Notes under the pieces: model-generated
What the model saw: the letters and a program-made list of their open reading frames with translations, nothing else
Database searches by the model: none
Told to the model about the DNA's origin: nothing
Shown: positions 12,127 through 22,933 of the stretch, piece after piece
Layout of the letters: every line of letters starts with the position of its first letter
Position numbering within the stretch: the first letter of the stretch is position 1
Made by a program: the position numbers and the translations under genes
Origin: Athripsodes cinereus
Taxonomy: Eukaryota > Arthropoda > Insecta > Trichoptera > Leptoceridae
Reading direction: 5' to 3'
DNA length: 64,000 nucleotides
Assembly: GCA_947579605.1 (NCBI GenBank)
Contig: OX388317.1
Location: forward strand, 16,883,384-16,947,383

Positions 12127-13992
12127 TTCAGGTATAAAATTTCAGTTGATATTCAATTTCGACAGGTACCTACAATACGTTTAATATTATATTTTTCTTC
12201 TAGTGTCATTGCTTATTGTAAATATAGTCTTTTGAATGTTGTCCGTATGATTGTGTGTGGTCGTGTTGTCCCCCCTTCAACAGATACTTGTCCCCTTTCT
12301 CCTTCTCCCTCACCCTGTGTATACAGAGCTTACTATAGAAAAACATCCACACCATGTACAGCCGCGCACAGATAGGCATTGGTCTATACTATACATACAA
12401 TAATAATAATATTAAAGATAGGCACTATGTATGTATATTGTAATATTATTATTTTTTTATAAAATATAGATGCTACTGCTATATCAATATAATAAAGCAT
12501 AATAACATCCCGAATAAGTATCAGTACCTATGTATTTATTAATTTAAGTTAGTCCACCTGAGTCCCTTCCTCGCCTGTCACAACCAACACACCCTCACAG
12601 TACCTACCTATACCTACTTACATAATTATTATACATTATAAAGCACATCGTTACACCTACTTAGGGATATACCTACCTGTATTTTTCGACATCATTATTA
12701 ATAAATTTGAATAATATTTTTTTTTGAAGAATGAGGAAAGAATGACAAAGAGGATATACTTGTCTGAAAGAAAGGGAGTGAGGAAGCGCGGGAGTCCTAG
12801 AACCACGTGGCTTGATCACGTGGACCAAATTCTCAAGGATTGCCGTGTGTTAAGTAAGAGGAACCGACGTGCGTGCATGAGAAATTGTATGAATGTAGAA
12901 AACACGAAAGAAGTATGTAAAGATAGATGTATACATGGCGTTCCGTCCTCTCTGCCAACCCCACTAGGGACACGGCGTGAGGGTATAGTATAGCAGTTCT
13001 ATAGTATAGTAAATTAAGCTCATCGTTAAATCTACTTGATATCTGTATTATTTGACATCGTTATTAAAACATTTGAACAATAACTTAAATGCTTACAATT
13101 ATATATTTTTCAATACTAATTATACGATTTGTTATAAACAAATACAAATACTAAACTATATCTAAAAATTCTTCTTCGGAAAGAAAATTTATTTTTATTC
13201 TATATCCTCTTTTTATTCTATATCCTATTTTTATACTCGATAAACTTTGAATCTTACAGACAAGGATTGAAGTTAAACAGTAAAAAAGTATTAATCAAAA
13301 GAAATCCACAGCTGCATAAATCCAAAAACTTATATTGTTTTTGATATTCTCCTTTTGTGGAAATGTTGCTTCATTAATTTGTTCATTATTATAAAAGGAT
13401 TTTATTTTATTTTAATTGTGATATAATATTATAAAGGAACTGTGGTTATAAAAGACACATTGAAGCTTTTTATTGGTCAATAAAATCACACAAAAGGAAA
13501 ACTGTTGAAGTCATTTATTAATACGGCTTAGGGGTTTCAATAAAAAAGGTTTCTTTGAATGAAATACGGCATAGTATATTGTTAAATGTAGACTCAAGAA
13601 TATTATGATCCATATAAGAACGTGTTATTTAATGTTTTTACAACTTTATTGGGGTGTGGGAGAAATGTACCAAAATAAAAAATAAATAAGTATCCATTCA
13701 ACTTAAATTAATTCTACTTACAGGTATTCTTTTCTTAATATAAGGATATCTCAGCTGGAGCTTTTGAATAGGGTAGATACCAGTTTCACCCCATTGTTTT
13801 AAATATGAAAAATTAGAATAAATTAATCCTATATGCAGTCATGCAATTTGATTTAGATATATATTATTTTGTGAATTATTTCAATTACGAGTACCTATTT
13901 GCTTTAAAAAAAGTAGAATAAAATAAGTAATAAATAAAGAAGAATGGAAAAATGATTTCCGAATAAATAACTCGCGACAAGTGCTAATTCTA
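12127..13992. other. Non-coding sequence around a LINE remnant
   Basis: The C-rich patches at 12260-12320 and 12550-12600 carry no frame. 13190-13240 is a short tandem repeat of TTTTTATTCTATATCC. Confidence 0.5.
12721..13005 (+). mobile_element. LINE ORF2 C-terminal remnant, family 2
   Basis: Encodes RKRGSPRTTWLDHVDQILKD, LSKRNRRACMRNCMNV and KEVCKDRC, ending near ACACGGCGTGAGGGTATAG. Other copies are at 19530, 21004, 45400 and 61500. It begins right after a T-run. Confidence 0.75.
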
Positions 13993-14269
13993 TAGACCAT
14001 TAAAGGATGACGTCACAGAAAAATCATTGAGGGGCATCAGGCATCCCAACACAACAGACGATTACGGTGTAATATTAGGTGGAACGCCTAAAGAATACCT
14101 AACAATCAAAAAAACTGTCAGTGTCGATTTTGTTATTATTTTGTCGCCTGACTTTCTTTTTTTTCTCTAATGGCATAACATCCTACAAGGATGATTTGCG
14201 CAATCTGACTGTTTGCCCCCTAAGCAAAAGCAAATCCATAGACAAGACCACGTGACCTTTAATGGTCTA
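13993..14269. mobile_element. MITE with TAGACCATTAAAGG ends (copy 1)
   Basis: Starts TAGACCATTAAAGGATGACG and ends CACGTGACCTTTAATGGTCT plus A, so the inverted repeat is about 14 bp. CRE-like TGACGTCA lies near one end and CACGTG near the other. A second copy at 21411-21699 is in the opposite orientation and shares the whole interior. The TA at each end suggests a TA target, as in Tc1/mariner-type MITEs. Confidence 0.82.
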
Positions 14270-14735
14270 TTGGTATTCTTGAAAATCTCGAACTTCTAAG
14301 TTCAGAATAGTGATAGTTTAACTATTAAAATTTTTCAGTTGAATAGTAAAGTTGACTCAGAAACACAATATCGCATACCTGTTGATGCATTAAACTTATT
14401 AAAGTAGGTACTATTCAATTTTTTTTATTTTAACACTGTATGTACAATTGTACATACTTATTGCGTTGTACTGTATATACCTAAAGTCTCCTCAGAAGTT
14501 TCACCTTATTACCACTGGACGTGTTACTAAGTATGAAATCATGAACAAGAACAATGTTAATTATAAAATACATTAAACAATATCTTAACCTAAATAACTG
14601 TCATTAATTATTATTATTATCATTTCTTCTCTAATAAGACATCCTGTCAATGTAATCAAACCATTATTTTAATAATAATTCATTATGCGCTTTCATCCAT
14701 TCATTCCTCAAAACATTTTCACTCTCATAGTACCA

Positions 14736-15332
14736 TTAAAACCCTCTGGTTACCAGTGTGCCCGTACGGGAACATGAAAAATTTAATTTATTAAAAATCG
14801 CCTGTTAAGAAAAGAATTTATATATAATTCGCAAATAATTTAGAAAGCTTGGTTTTATAATGTGGAAAAAGAATTTTTCTGATGAAGTCACTTATTTGAT
14901 GTGTAATTTATTCTCAAACTTTGATTTTATTTTTTTGCCCACATTTTCCATATTTACGATTTTTGATTAGAATATATTTTAAAATATCATTTATTTGTAT
15001 CACATTGTTTTATAACTCGGTAATTATGTATGCTTCTTATTGTGCAATAAAAAAAAGTTAAATAGGTCCTATCATTTCATGCTTCCATATTTTATTATTG
15101 TATATTTTAGTCATGATTTTTATGAATAAAATAATATAAGTAACAACTTCACAGAGTTTGTAAGGCGTCCTGAAACTGCCGATATCCTTGTACAAACATA
15201 TGCGCCTCCCTTAAAAACGGTAAGTGGTAATCAAAAAACTACTTCACCAAAAATATTTTTTTTGCTTATTCATTGTGCATATAAAAAATGATTCCAGGAC
15301 TCTTCAATTTAATTTGGTAGTGAGAGGGTTAA
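14736..15332. mobile_element. TTAA-flanked MITE, probably piggyBac-like, 0.6 kb
   Basis: TTAA at 14736 and 15329-15332. The inverted ends are loosely similar (TTAAAACCCTCTGGTTACCA on the left; TTAACCCTCTCACTACCA read inward from the right). There is a perfect CCCGTACGGG palindrome at 14761-14770. No coding capacity. Confidence 0.55.
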
Positions 15333-15832
15333 CAGGTACAATATAATATTTATAAGTAGGTACTAAAACTTCCTGTAAAAGTATACATGACCATTTCATT
15401 GTTTCATTAAGTGATACAATTTATATTAAATACAATGTGCCTAATTAAAAGCGTGCCATAGTGGGGAACTTTCACAAAAAAAAATTTTCTACCCAAAAAA
15501 TACTACAGAAAATAAGAAAAATTATGGTGCTTTTTATATTTTTAAATGTGCATTTTTAAGGTTTTTATGACCATTTAAAAAAGCGATTTTCGCACTTCGC
15601 CGCAAAAAGGTCCACTCGTGGCGGAGCAGTGTTTGACAATATCAGGCGCTACAAACAGTACTAAGAGTGAAATGTGTGGCAATACAAAATAGCGCCTAGC
15701 GACGTCACACCGGAGTAATTCAATAACAGAAAATATGGATTTTTAAAATGAAAATAATGAATGAATAGTTTTATTTTATCGTTTCTTATTAGGATATTCG
15801 TGATCAGCGTGTATTTATTAATATAAATTGAT

Positions 15833-15911
15833 AACATTTATTCATATTCCTCACACATGCATGTTCCCTAATAGGGAACATGCATGTGTGAGGAATATGA
15901 ATAAAATGTTT
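15833..15911. repeat. Near-perfect palindrome, ~38-bp arms
   Basis: ATTCATATTCCTCACACATG then CATGTTCCCTA is mirrored around one base at 15871, with one single-base indel far out (ACATTTATT versus ACATTTTATT). It contains CATGCATG in each arm. Confidence 0.9.
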
Positions 15912-16149
15912 TCATCAAGAGGACCACAAATACGATACTATTTCGCAAATTGGTTTTAAATGTTATATCCGCGATTTTTTCTCAGTGCCTTTATTCGGCC
16001 AGCAGACTGGAACGATCATTGACATTTTTAACTTTTTTATTGTAGAATTTGACCTACCTATTAAATTTTTACTCCGTGGAGTCCACGGCAAAGAATGAAG
16101 CTACCACTATTATTTCTGTAAGTTTTCGAGTTCGTAAAACATCAATATA

Positions 16150-16405
16150 TAAACGACCGGTGTGGCGCGGAGGCTAACGCTCTTGCCTTGAGTCACGAGG
16201 TCCCGGGTTCGATTCCCGGCCAAGGCAAAATAAAGAACGACCTTTTTCAAATTGTCCTGGGTCTGAGTGTTACATGTATATGTGTGCAGTGGATTGTATA
16301 TGTGTATCGTCGTGTTAGTACCCATAATACAAGATTCATATCTTAGTTTGGGACTAGCTCGGTCTGTGTGAATTGTCTATACATGTTAATAAAACACAAA
16401 GACAT
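16150..16405 (+). mobile_element. tRNA-derived SINE, type 2
   Basis: A-box TGGCGCGGAGG (16163-16173) and perfect B-box GGTTCGATTCC (16206-16216). The body is CTTTTTCAAATTGTCCTGGG, then TATATGTGTATCGTCGTG, ATACAAGATTCATATCTTAG and GACTAGCTCGGTCTGTGTGA. Copies are at 30537 and 63318. Confidence 0.85.
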
Positions 16406-16407
16406 TA

Positions 16408-16560
16408 TAACATCTTCAAATCAGCGACGAGGACGAGGACAAGAGCGACGACCCATTCTGAATTTATCAACGTTTTATAACATGGAGAGGACAATTTGCA
16501 TGATTATTTTATGTAGTTAATCCACTGGCTACCCCACAACTGAGAAAACCCATGATGGTA
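16408..16560 (+). repeat. Repeat family A with an internal GACGAG expansion
   Basis: AAATCAGCGACGAGGACGAG, then CCATTCTGAATTTATCAACG, GGAGAGGACAATTTGCATGA, TCCACTGGCTACCCCACAAC and CCCATGATGGTATGAATG. The word order follows the consensus, with an acidic-codon-like microsatellite inserted after TCAGCGA. Confidence 0.6.
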
Positions 16561-16764
16561 TGAATGAATAATTTTGTGCATTTAATAAAAAAAAATATAT
16601 CTTAAAAGTTGATATAATTGACAAAACAAACTTATTACTTCTTACTTAAGTAGGTTCTTTTAACTTAACTAGATTACACTAAGCCCACTGTTTAGTCAAC
16701 TATGATGATATTATATGAACATTTTGTTGAATCTCATGTTTTGACCAAATACCATCGAATGTTC

Positions 16765-16835
16765 GAATTAATTGAACAGAGCAGAGTGCTGGTCAACGTT
16801 GGGGGGACCTAACATAGATATTGAAGAAGTTGATA
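16765..16835 (+). mobile_element. LINE tail remnant, family 1
   Basis: GGTCAACGTTGGGGGGACCT then GAAGAAG, matching the end of the 1425 copy (VANVGGT). Only the last 20 or so codons can be traced. Confidence 0.4.
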
Positions 16836-17429
16836 TCGTATATCAAACGCCTGTTGACGTGAAGAAGCAAATTAAGAATCTGTATGTTAGGTTAGGATAG
16901 AATTGTCAGAACTCCGATTCAATTTGGCCACCTCGGATTCAATGGGATACGGTCCGAGGGAGTAAATAATATATATTTTGAATAGAGTATTATAAAAAAT
17001 TGTAATAAATTTATAGATACACAAATGCCAATCCATTTCACATACTTTCTATGATAAAAAATCTTAAGTATTTTCTTTTGAAATACTTGGTTAGAAAATA
17101 AACATTGATAAATTTGCATTGCATGCAATGACAACAACGGTAGATAAATATGTAAGATTTTATGTACATACCTATAATGTCTGAAGACGGATGAAGTTAT
17201 AATTAAAACTATCCGCAATTAACACACAACTTTCTGGAAAGCTGATTACTGATGATAGAATGATAGATAGACAGATAATAATCTTAACAATCATTAATGT
17301 TTTTCACTTTTCTTCTTGACTTTCCAGATGATTATGATTGTTTAGCTCTTGCAAATAACTCGTATAAATATTATAGCGTATTGTAATTTCATCATTACCT
17401 TAGATCAAAGATAATAAATCTATTTATAC

Positions 17430-17690
17430 CATCACAACATCTCCCACAAATAGGATGGCTAGAGAACTAATTAATTGGTAATAAACATACAAATCGTCTA
17501 CTCCACGATATCAACCTCGAGATGAGTGCCATATCTCACCAATTATGAATTACTACACATCATGGCACATCCCACAAGTAGGGTAGCCAGAAGATCAGCT
17601 GCATGTAATAAACATGCAAACCTTCTCCGTGCCAACAAAAAAATAAGATTATCAAGATGGGTAACAAACTTCATCGCTGAATTTAAGATA
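17430..17690 (-). repeat. Repeat family A, two adjacent copies
   Basis: The first copy (17430-17500) has ATCTCCCACAAATAGGATGG. The second (17558-17690) has CATGGCACATCCCACAAGTA, AGATCAGCTGCATGTAATAA, CTTCTCCGTGCCAACAAAAA and CTTCATCGCTGAATTTAAG. Both are on the minus strand. Confidence 0.7.
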
Positions 17691-19094
17691 TAGGTAATAT
17701 ATCTTTATGTTTTTTAACACCTGCTTTTTCAGAACACTCGAAATCTTAAAGGAAAGAGTGGTAGACTAATTCTTTGCCGGGTGCTCCACGGAATTTTGAA
17801 TTAAAGATAATATTTTTTTTTGAAACGCCATGTTCAAACAATGCACTGGAGCTGGTTCCCCACCTTTTGAAGTTTATTGAAGATCAATAAAATTGATATG
17901 AACTTTATAAACTTCCAGCAAACAGGCAAATCAAACATATTGTTGCCGATTATTTTTTTATACAAAGCTGAACAATTACATGGATTTCTGTGATTTGGTC
18001 TTCACACAAAAAGGAAGTGACCAGACTTCTTGTATAAATTATCACCCACAACAATTTGTCTCAACATAGCAATCTCATTCCACAACATTCTTAACCTAAT
18101 GCTTCATATCATTATTCTCATATTAGGAGTGGTTTCTGATCATGAGATACAATAATTATTTATTCCGACTGCTATAAATAAATCACAAATAGCTACATAC
18201 ACAAGCAATCCGCAAAATAAGACAGTAATTAAGAATCTACAAGAGTGAGTACATAATAATAAGTTTGTAGTATGTGCGAAAACTTTCACAATGTTGTATT
18301 AATTACCTAAGACTAACTGACTGACTGACCAGTCATAAGTCGGACACACCTGTAAAACCATTAGGTGCTAGATGTGAACTGGAATTTATTATATAGGTAT
18401 AATAATATACCTATATAAGATGTTATAAATCTACACATTGCATTTATGTAGTTCCTATAAAGTTTTATTTTGTGGTTGTCTCATTGTGTCTCTATATTCA
18501 TTAGGTTATCTATATATTTTTAATTTATTTTTTTAATTTTTTATCTATAGAAAGATAAATAAATGTTAGGTGCTTAGCATGTACTATTCTTTTTCAGCCA
18601 TATCTCTTCGCGCTAGATGTAATTCAGCAAATCTCTTCCATTTTTATTTATTCTTAGACTTCTTCTTGGACTACTCTTGCTAACTTTTTATTGGCATCTG
18701 GTATAGTATCAACCTGCCAATTTATTTTGTATGAATATTACGATAGTACATAACAGATGTTTGTAAAAACACATCGATCCCCTAGTTACATAAGCAATAT
18801 ACTCGAAATTCAATTATAATATTCCACGATAATAAGTCACGTTAAAGTTTTGAAGCAGTTTGGCGGTTTACCGAAAACTCACAACAAATATGCCTTGAAC
18901 AACAAATATGTAATGTGCTTCTTATAAAAAATATACAATTTAAATTTTTATTGTTTCTGGAACTGAAAGAAAATCACTAAAGTACTCGTGTTACAAGTCA
19001 AAAACCTAGATTTTTTAAAAAAACCTAGGGAACTGGATGATATTTTACACCTTAAATTCAGCGTTTAAATTTGCAACCCATCCAAATGTCCTAT
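17691..19094. other. Non-coding AT-rich sequence
   Basis: No gene seen. 18390-18420 is a small palindrome (TATAGGTATAATAATATACC). Confidence 0.5.
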
Positions 19095-19145
19095 TTTTTT
19101 GTTGGCATGCAGAGGACAGTTTGCATGTGCGTGCAATTTTTCTCA
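19095..19145 (+). repeat. Repeat family A fragment
   Basis: TTTTTTTGTTGGCATGCAGA then GGACAGTTTGCATGTGCGTG. The centre of the family only. The preceding 19060-19090 (AAATTTGCAACCCATCC) also fits. Confidence 0.55.
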
Positions 19146-19529
19146 TAATCTGGTGGTCAATTTTTTCATAATCTTTCTTGCTAAATATTCTTTTGAAAAT
19201 TATAAAAAACGAACTAGAAATCGAACCATTAAGTTATGCTCACAGTGGTCTCGGGAGGAGTGTAGGAATGCAATATTGCAAGTAAGGACATAAAGCCTAT
19301 TGTTTCGCAATCGAGCTATCAACCTTATTATAAATTCGATGGTTTTTTTTGTTATATTTTACCTGACATATTATATAGGGTAGATTTCTAAAAACAGTAT
19401 TCCCATAGCAAATATTTCTCAACTCCATAGGTACATAAAAAGGATAAAATATCTATATTCTTTATATTATCTCTAATAATAGGGTCCACTAAATTGTTTC
19501 CATTAAATAAATTAAAAGATCACACTATA

Positions 19530-19670
19530 AAGTCGACGTGCGTACATGAGAAATTTTATGACTGTGGAGGAGGCGAAAGAAGTATGTAAGGACAGATCTA
19601 ATTGGCGTTGCGTTCTCTCTGCCTACCCCACTTGGGATACGGCGTGAGAGAATAGATAGATAGATATATA
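19530..19670 (+). mobile_element. LINE ORF2 tail remnant, family 2
   Basis: CGACGTGCGTACATGAGAAA then GAAAGAAGTATGTAAGGACA and GGGATACGGCGTGAG, followed by (ATAG)n. Only the last 40 or so codons of the family 2 tail. Confidence 0.7.
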
Positions 19671-19748
19671 GAAGTCCAACTTTTTTATTGTATAGTTGAT
19701 TATGACTCAAAAAAGTCAAATTTGGTCTTGATAAATATTACAAATGAC

Positions 19749-20164
19749 CAGCGGCGTACATTCCACACATGCAAAAAAGCACCGCATGCCTCCGCTGGGC
19801 TTCACAATTACATGCGTGACATCGAAATTCGTTGGATAGACCTATGTAATTAATTTGCACTGGAAAGATGTGATTTAGTTTTTAGAAATTATGTAAAAAT
19901 GAAAAGACCCGGAATTTCCCTAGATTTCATCATTTGGCGGGGGTAGAAATTTGAAAAGCTGGATAATTTCTTACTTTTATATGGATAAATGATGAGATCA
20001 TGAGTGATATGACGTATTCTTATAGCAAACTGAAAATTTATTGACCGAGGGAGGGGGGGGGAGGGGGAAGGTGTTTGAAATACATAATATGAAAAGTTGA
20101 TCTTATTAATGTTTCCTTACGAAAGCCAAACCCAATATACCTACAAATTCTAGTCCCGCCACTG
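19749..20164. mobile_element. hAT-like MITE, 416 bp
   Basis: The ends are CAGCGGCGTACATTC and CAGTGGCGGGACTAG (reverse complement), matching the CAGTGGCG-type ends common in insect hAT elements. The 8-bp flanks caaatgac and aaaatcac match at 6 of 8 positions, in line with an aged hAT target duplication. A G-rich run lies at 20046-20070. Confidence 0.6.
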
Positions 20165-20384
20165 AAAATCACCCATAACGGTAAATTTTAAATTAAGGCA
20201 CACAGAATGCTTATTTTTACTTTAGGAATATTTAAGAATTTTATCTGCACATATATAAAAAGATAAAGAAGAACCAATGCATCTACTGAAATACTTGATT
20301 GTGACTCTGATCACTCATGAACATGACTTTATAACATATTAAAATAAATGGATCAGGGATAAAACGGGCCTGTCGTTCTATTAT

Positions 20385-20590
20385 ACAAGTTTAAAGAGTC
20401 ATGTAAAAGGCAGGTGTTCGTAAAACATCATGATTTAAAACATTTGACATTTTCAATTAATTAGGTACCTACCCATACCACTGATCCTGAATGTCTTAAC
20501 TTTTATTGCCACAAAGAGGACGACTTGTGTGTTTATTATTAGTAGTTTATTCGCTGACTTTCCTACTTGTGGGTGTAGGAAGTAATAAGC
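20385..20590 (+). repeat. Repeat family A, diverged
   Basis: AAAAGGCAGGTGTTCGTAAA, CACAAAGAGGACGACTTGTG, TGTTTATTATTAGTAGTTTA and TCCTACTTGTGGGTGTAGGA. Confidence 0.55.
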
Positions 20591-21003
20591 AGAAGATTCT
20601 CATTTTTCAATTACCAAAAAAATACAGTGGAAGGTAATGGATAAACCTATATCCCTACCCAATTTCAGATATTTACCTGACCTAGGCCACTAAATTAATA
20701 TTATAATAGAAATGGCTCTCTAAAATTACCCTTTTGATGCTTATCAGTAAACACATAAAATCCTAGATTAGATCGATAAATATAATAGAAGGGGTGGATC
20801 GATATAAAATATAATAATTAAGAAAAAAGGAATAGGTACCATAACATTATTATATAAATTGGGTCAACCGACAGGCGAGTCTCATCCAGCCCCTAAATAT
20901 TATTAAAAAAATCCATTACATTAAATAAAACAAGAGAGGTAGAATGTTTCATAATATAAAATAACATTTTCCTGGTCTTGATTAGAAAGGTTTATTTATC
21001 TAT

Positions 21004-21375
21004 CTATACCCTCACGCCGTGTCCCAGGAGGGGTAGGCAGAGAGAACGGAACGCCATATAGATCTATCCTTACAAACTTCTTTCGCTTCCTCCACATTCA
21101 TCCAGTTTCTCATACATGTTCGCCGATTTCTCTTACTCAACACGCGGCCGTCCTTTAGGATTTGATCCACGTGCTCAAGCCACGTGGTTCTTGGACGTCC
21201 GCACTTCCTCACACCTCCTCTTTCAGATAAATCCTCTTCGTCATTCTTACATCTTGCATTCGCTCAACATGTCCAAACCATCGTAACTTATTTACACGCC
21301 TTCTATCCACAACACTCTTCTCGCATCCGCTCATTCTCCTGATATCCTCATTCTTCACTCTATCCCGCAATGTTT
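21004..21375 (-). mobile_element. LINE ORF2 C-terminal remnant, family 2 (best copy)
   Basis: The minus strand reads RKCGRPRTTWLEHVDQILKD, LSKRNRRTCMRNWMNVEEAK and EVCKDRSIWRSVLSAYPSWD. Upstream of this, 21215-21370 continues the same tail (KLRWFGHVERM-like) with frame breaks. It abuts the MITE at 21411. Confidence 0.78.
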
Positions 21376-21410
21376 TACCAACCCCATTGCCTACCTATTT
21401 ATTGCGGGTA

Positions 21411-21699
21411 TAGACCATTAAAGGTCACGTGGTCTTGTCTATGGATTTGCTTTTGCGTGGGGGGCAAACAATCAAATTGCGCAAATCATACTTGTAGGAT
21501 GTTATGCCATAAGAGAAAAAAAAGAAAGTCAGACGACAAAATTATAACAAAATCGACACTGACAGTTTTTTTTGATTATTAGGTATCTATTCTTTAGGCG
21601 TCCCACCTAATATTACACCGTAAACACTGTGAATGTGTTGTGTTGGGATGCCTGATGCCCCTCAAGGATTTTTCTGTGACGTCATCCTTTAATGGTCTA
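21411..21699. mobile_element. MITE with TAGACCATTAAAGG ends (copy 2, inverted)
   Basis: Reverse orientation of the 13993 element: TAGACCATTAAAGGTCACGT at the left, then GTCTTGTCTATGGATTTGCT, GATGCCCCTCAAGG, TGTGACGTCA and CCTTTAATGGTCTA at the right. Length 289 bp versus 277 bp. It is flanked by TATA on both sides. Confidence 0.82.
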
Positions 21700-21808
21700 T
21701 AGCTACAAACATACTCTTATGAATAATTTTGATAAAATCCATCTATATGTATCTATTCCATCACAAGTTTAATTTATCGACCAACGGTTCTTGGTGGAAG
21801 TTCATATT

Positions 21809-22036
21809 AATAATTTTTAAAATGAAACACAATATGTAGTTATTCCACTATTGACTTTATTTATTTTTGCGAGCCGGCTTTCAAGAGCTTCCGCTCTCAT
21901 CGTCAGGCAAAAGTAAAAGCAAACTTTACTTTTGCCTGACGATGAGAGCGGAAGCTTTGGAAAGCCGGTTCGCAAAAATAAATAAAGTCAATAGTGGAAT
22001 AACTATATTATATTGTGTTTCATTTTAAAAATTATT
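21809..22036. repeat. Foldback element, ~110-bp arms, 6-bp loop
   Basis: Left arm 21809-21917 and right arm 21924-22036 are near-perfect reverse complements. They contain GTTATTCCACTATTGACTTT, TTTGCGAGCCGGCTT and CTTCCGCTCTCATCGTCAGG. A transcript from either strand would fold into a single long hairpin. No ORF. Confidence 0.9.
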
Positions 22037-22130
22037 CCATCACAGCTTATAATATCCTATAAGTGGAGTAGTCACAATAAAGACGATTAGAATGCGTAGT
22101 ACCACATCGCTGAATTAAGGATGTGAAATA
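22035..22130 (-). repeat. Repeat family A, diverged
   Basis: CATCACAGCTTATAATATCC, TATAAGTGGAGTAGTCACAA and CATCGCTGAATTAAGGATGT. It abuts the foldback element. Confidence 0.5.
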
Positions 22131-22933
22131 ATTTATTTACGATGTGCTACGAATACCTACCTTTTACAAAACTTACGGAAAAATGAGAGAACTTTTCTAT
22201 TCCGGAAGCTGTACTAGAAAAAAATCGTTGACGATGGTAAAACCATTAGAATTATTAATTCATTCTTTGTTTTTCAGAGCAAAAGCTTATTGGTTTTGAA
22301 TTAGGTACCTACTTAGCATACTCGGTATATTCAGATAAATAGATACCTATTCATTATTCACCGATGGAAGTTATAGATTAATTGCCTAGATAAAAAAGTT
22401 GAGGTTGTACATTCATTTGCCACCATCATCATTACACCTTAAAAATATCTACAAAACATTAGTATGGTAGAATATTATTTTACCAATTATCTTTCTCAAA
22501 TCTTCTTATTCTTCTATCTATCTTCTTATCTTAGGTAAATCCATGGATAAAATATGTTTTATAAACATGGTTATCTATATCTAGATACTTATGGTACCTA
22601 AATTATTTTACTTTTTCTGTAAAATATCTGTAAAAGGTAGAGTCCAAGAAAATTGAAATTTATTACTAATTTGTTTTTCATTTTCCACAATGCACTTGTC
22701 AAAAGTGTAATAGTTTATGGACATTTAAAGATTGAAATTAAATGCATATTAAAAATAAATTTAAGAGATTGCATTTCAGGAAGGGACGTCTAGTTACAAG
22801 AAATTAATAAAATTATGACCACACAAAATTGTCCGAACAACTATGGCAACACAAGCTCACGTGGCTCGGCTGTCAAACTAGAAACTAATGAAGTTTGTTT
22901 CTGTTGTGTTGGATTTTGTTGTAAACATAAATT

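Noticed and set aside
16206..16216. Functional tRNA gene
   Set aside because: A and B boxes are present, but the body does not fold as a tRNA and carries a SINE tail. The same holds at 2269, 30590, 44116 and 63480.
16425..16461. Acidic frame DEDEDKSDDPF followed by a stop behind a CAG, looking like a terminal exon
   Set aside because: The flanking words (TCAGCGA before, CCATTCTGAAT and GGAGAGGACAATTTGCATG after) follow repeat family A, so the acidic codons are a GACGAG expansion inside a repeat.
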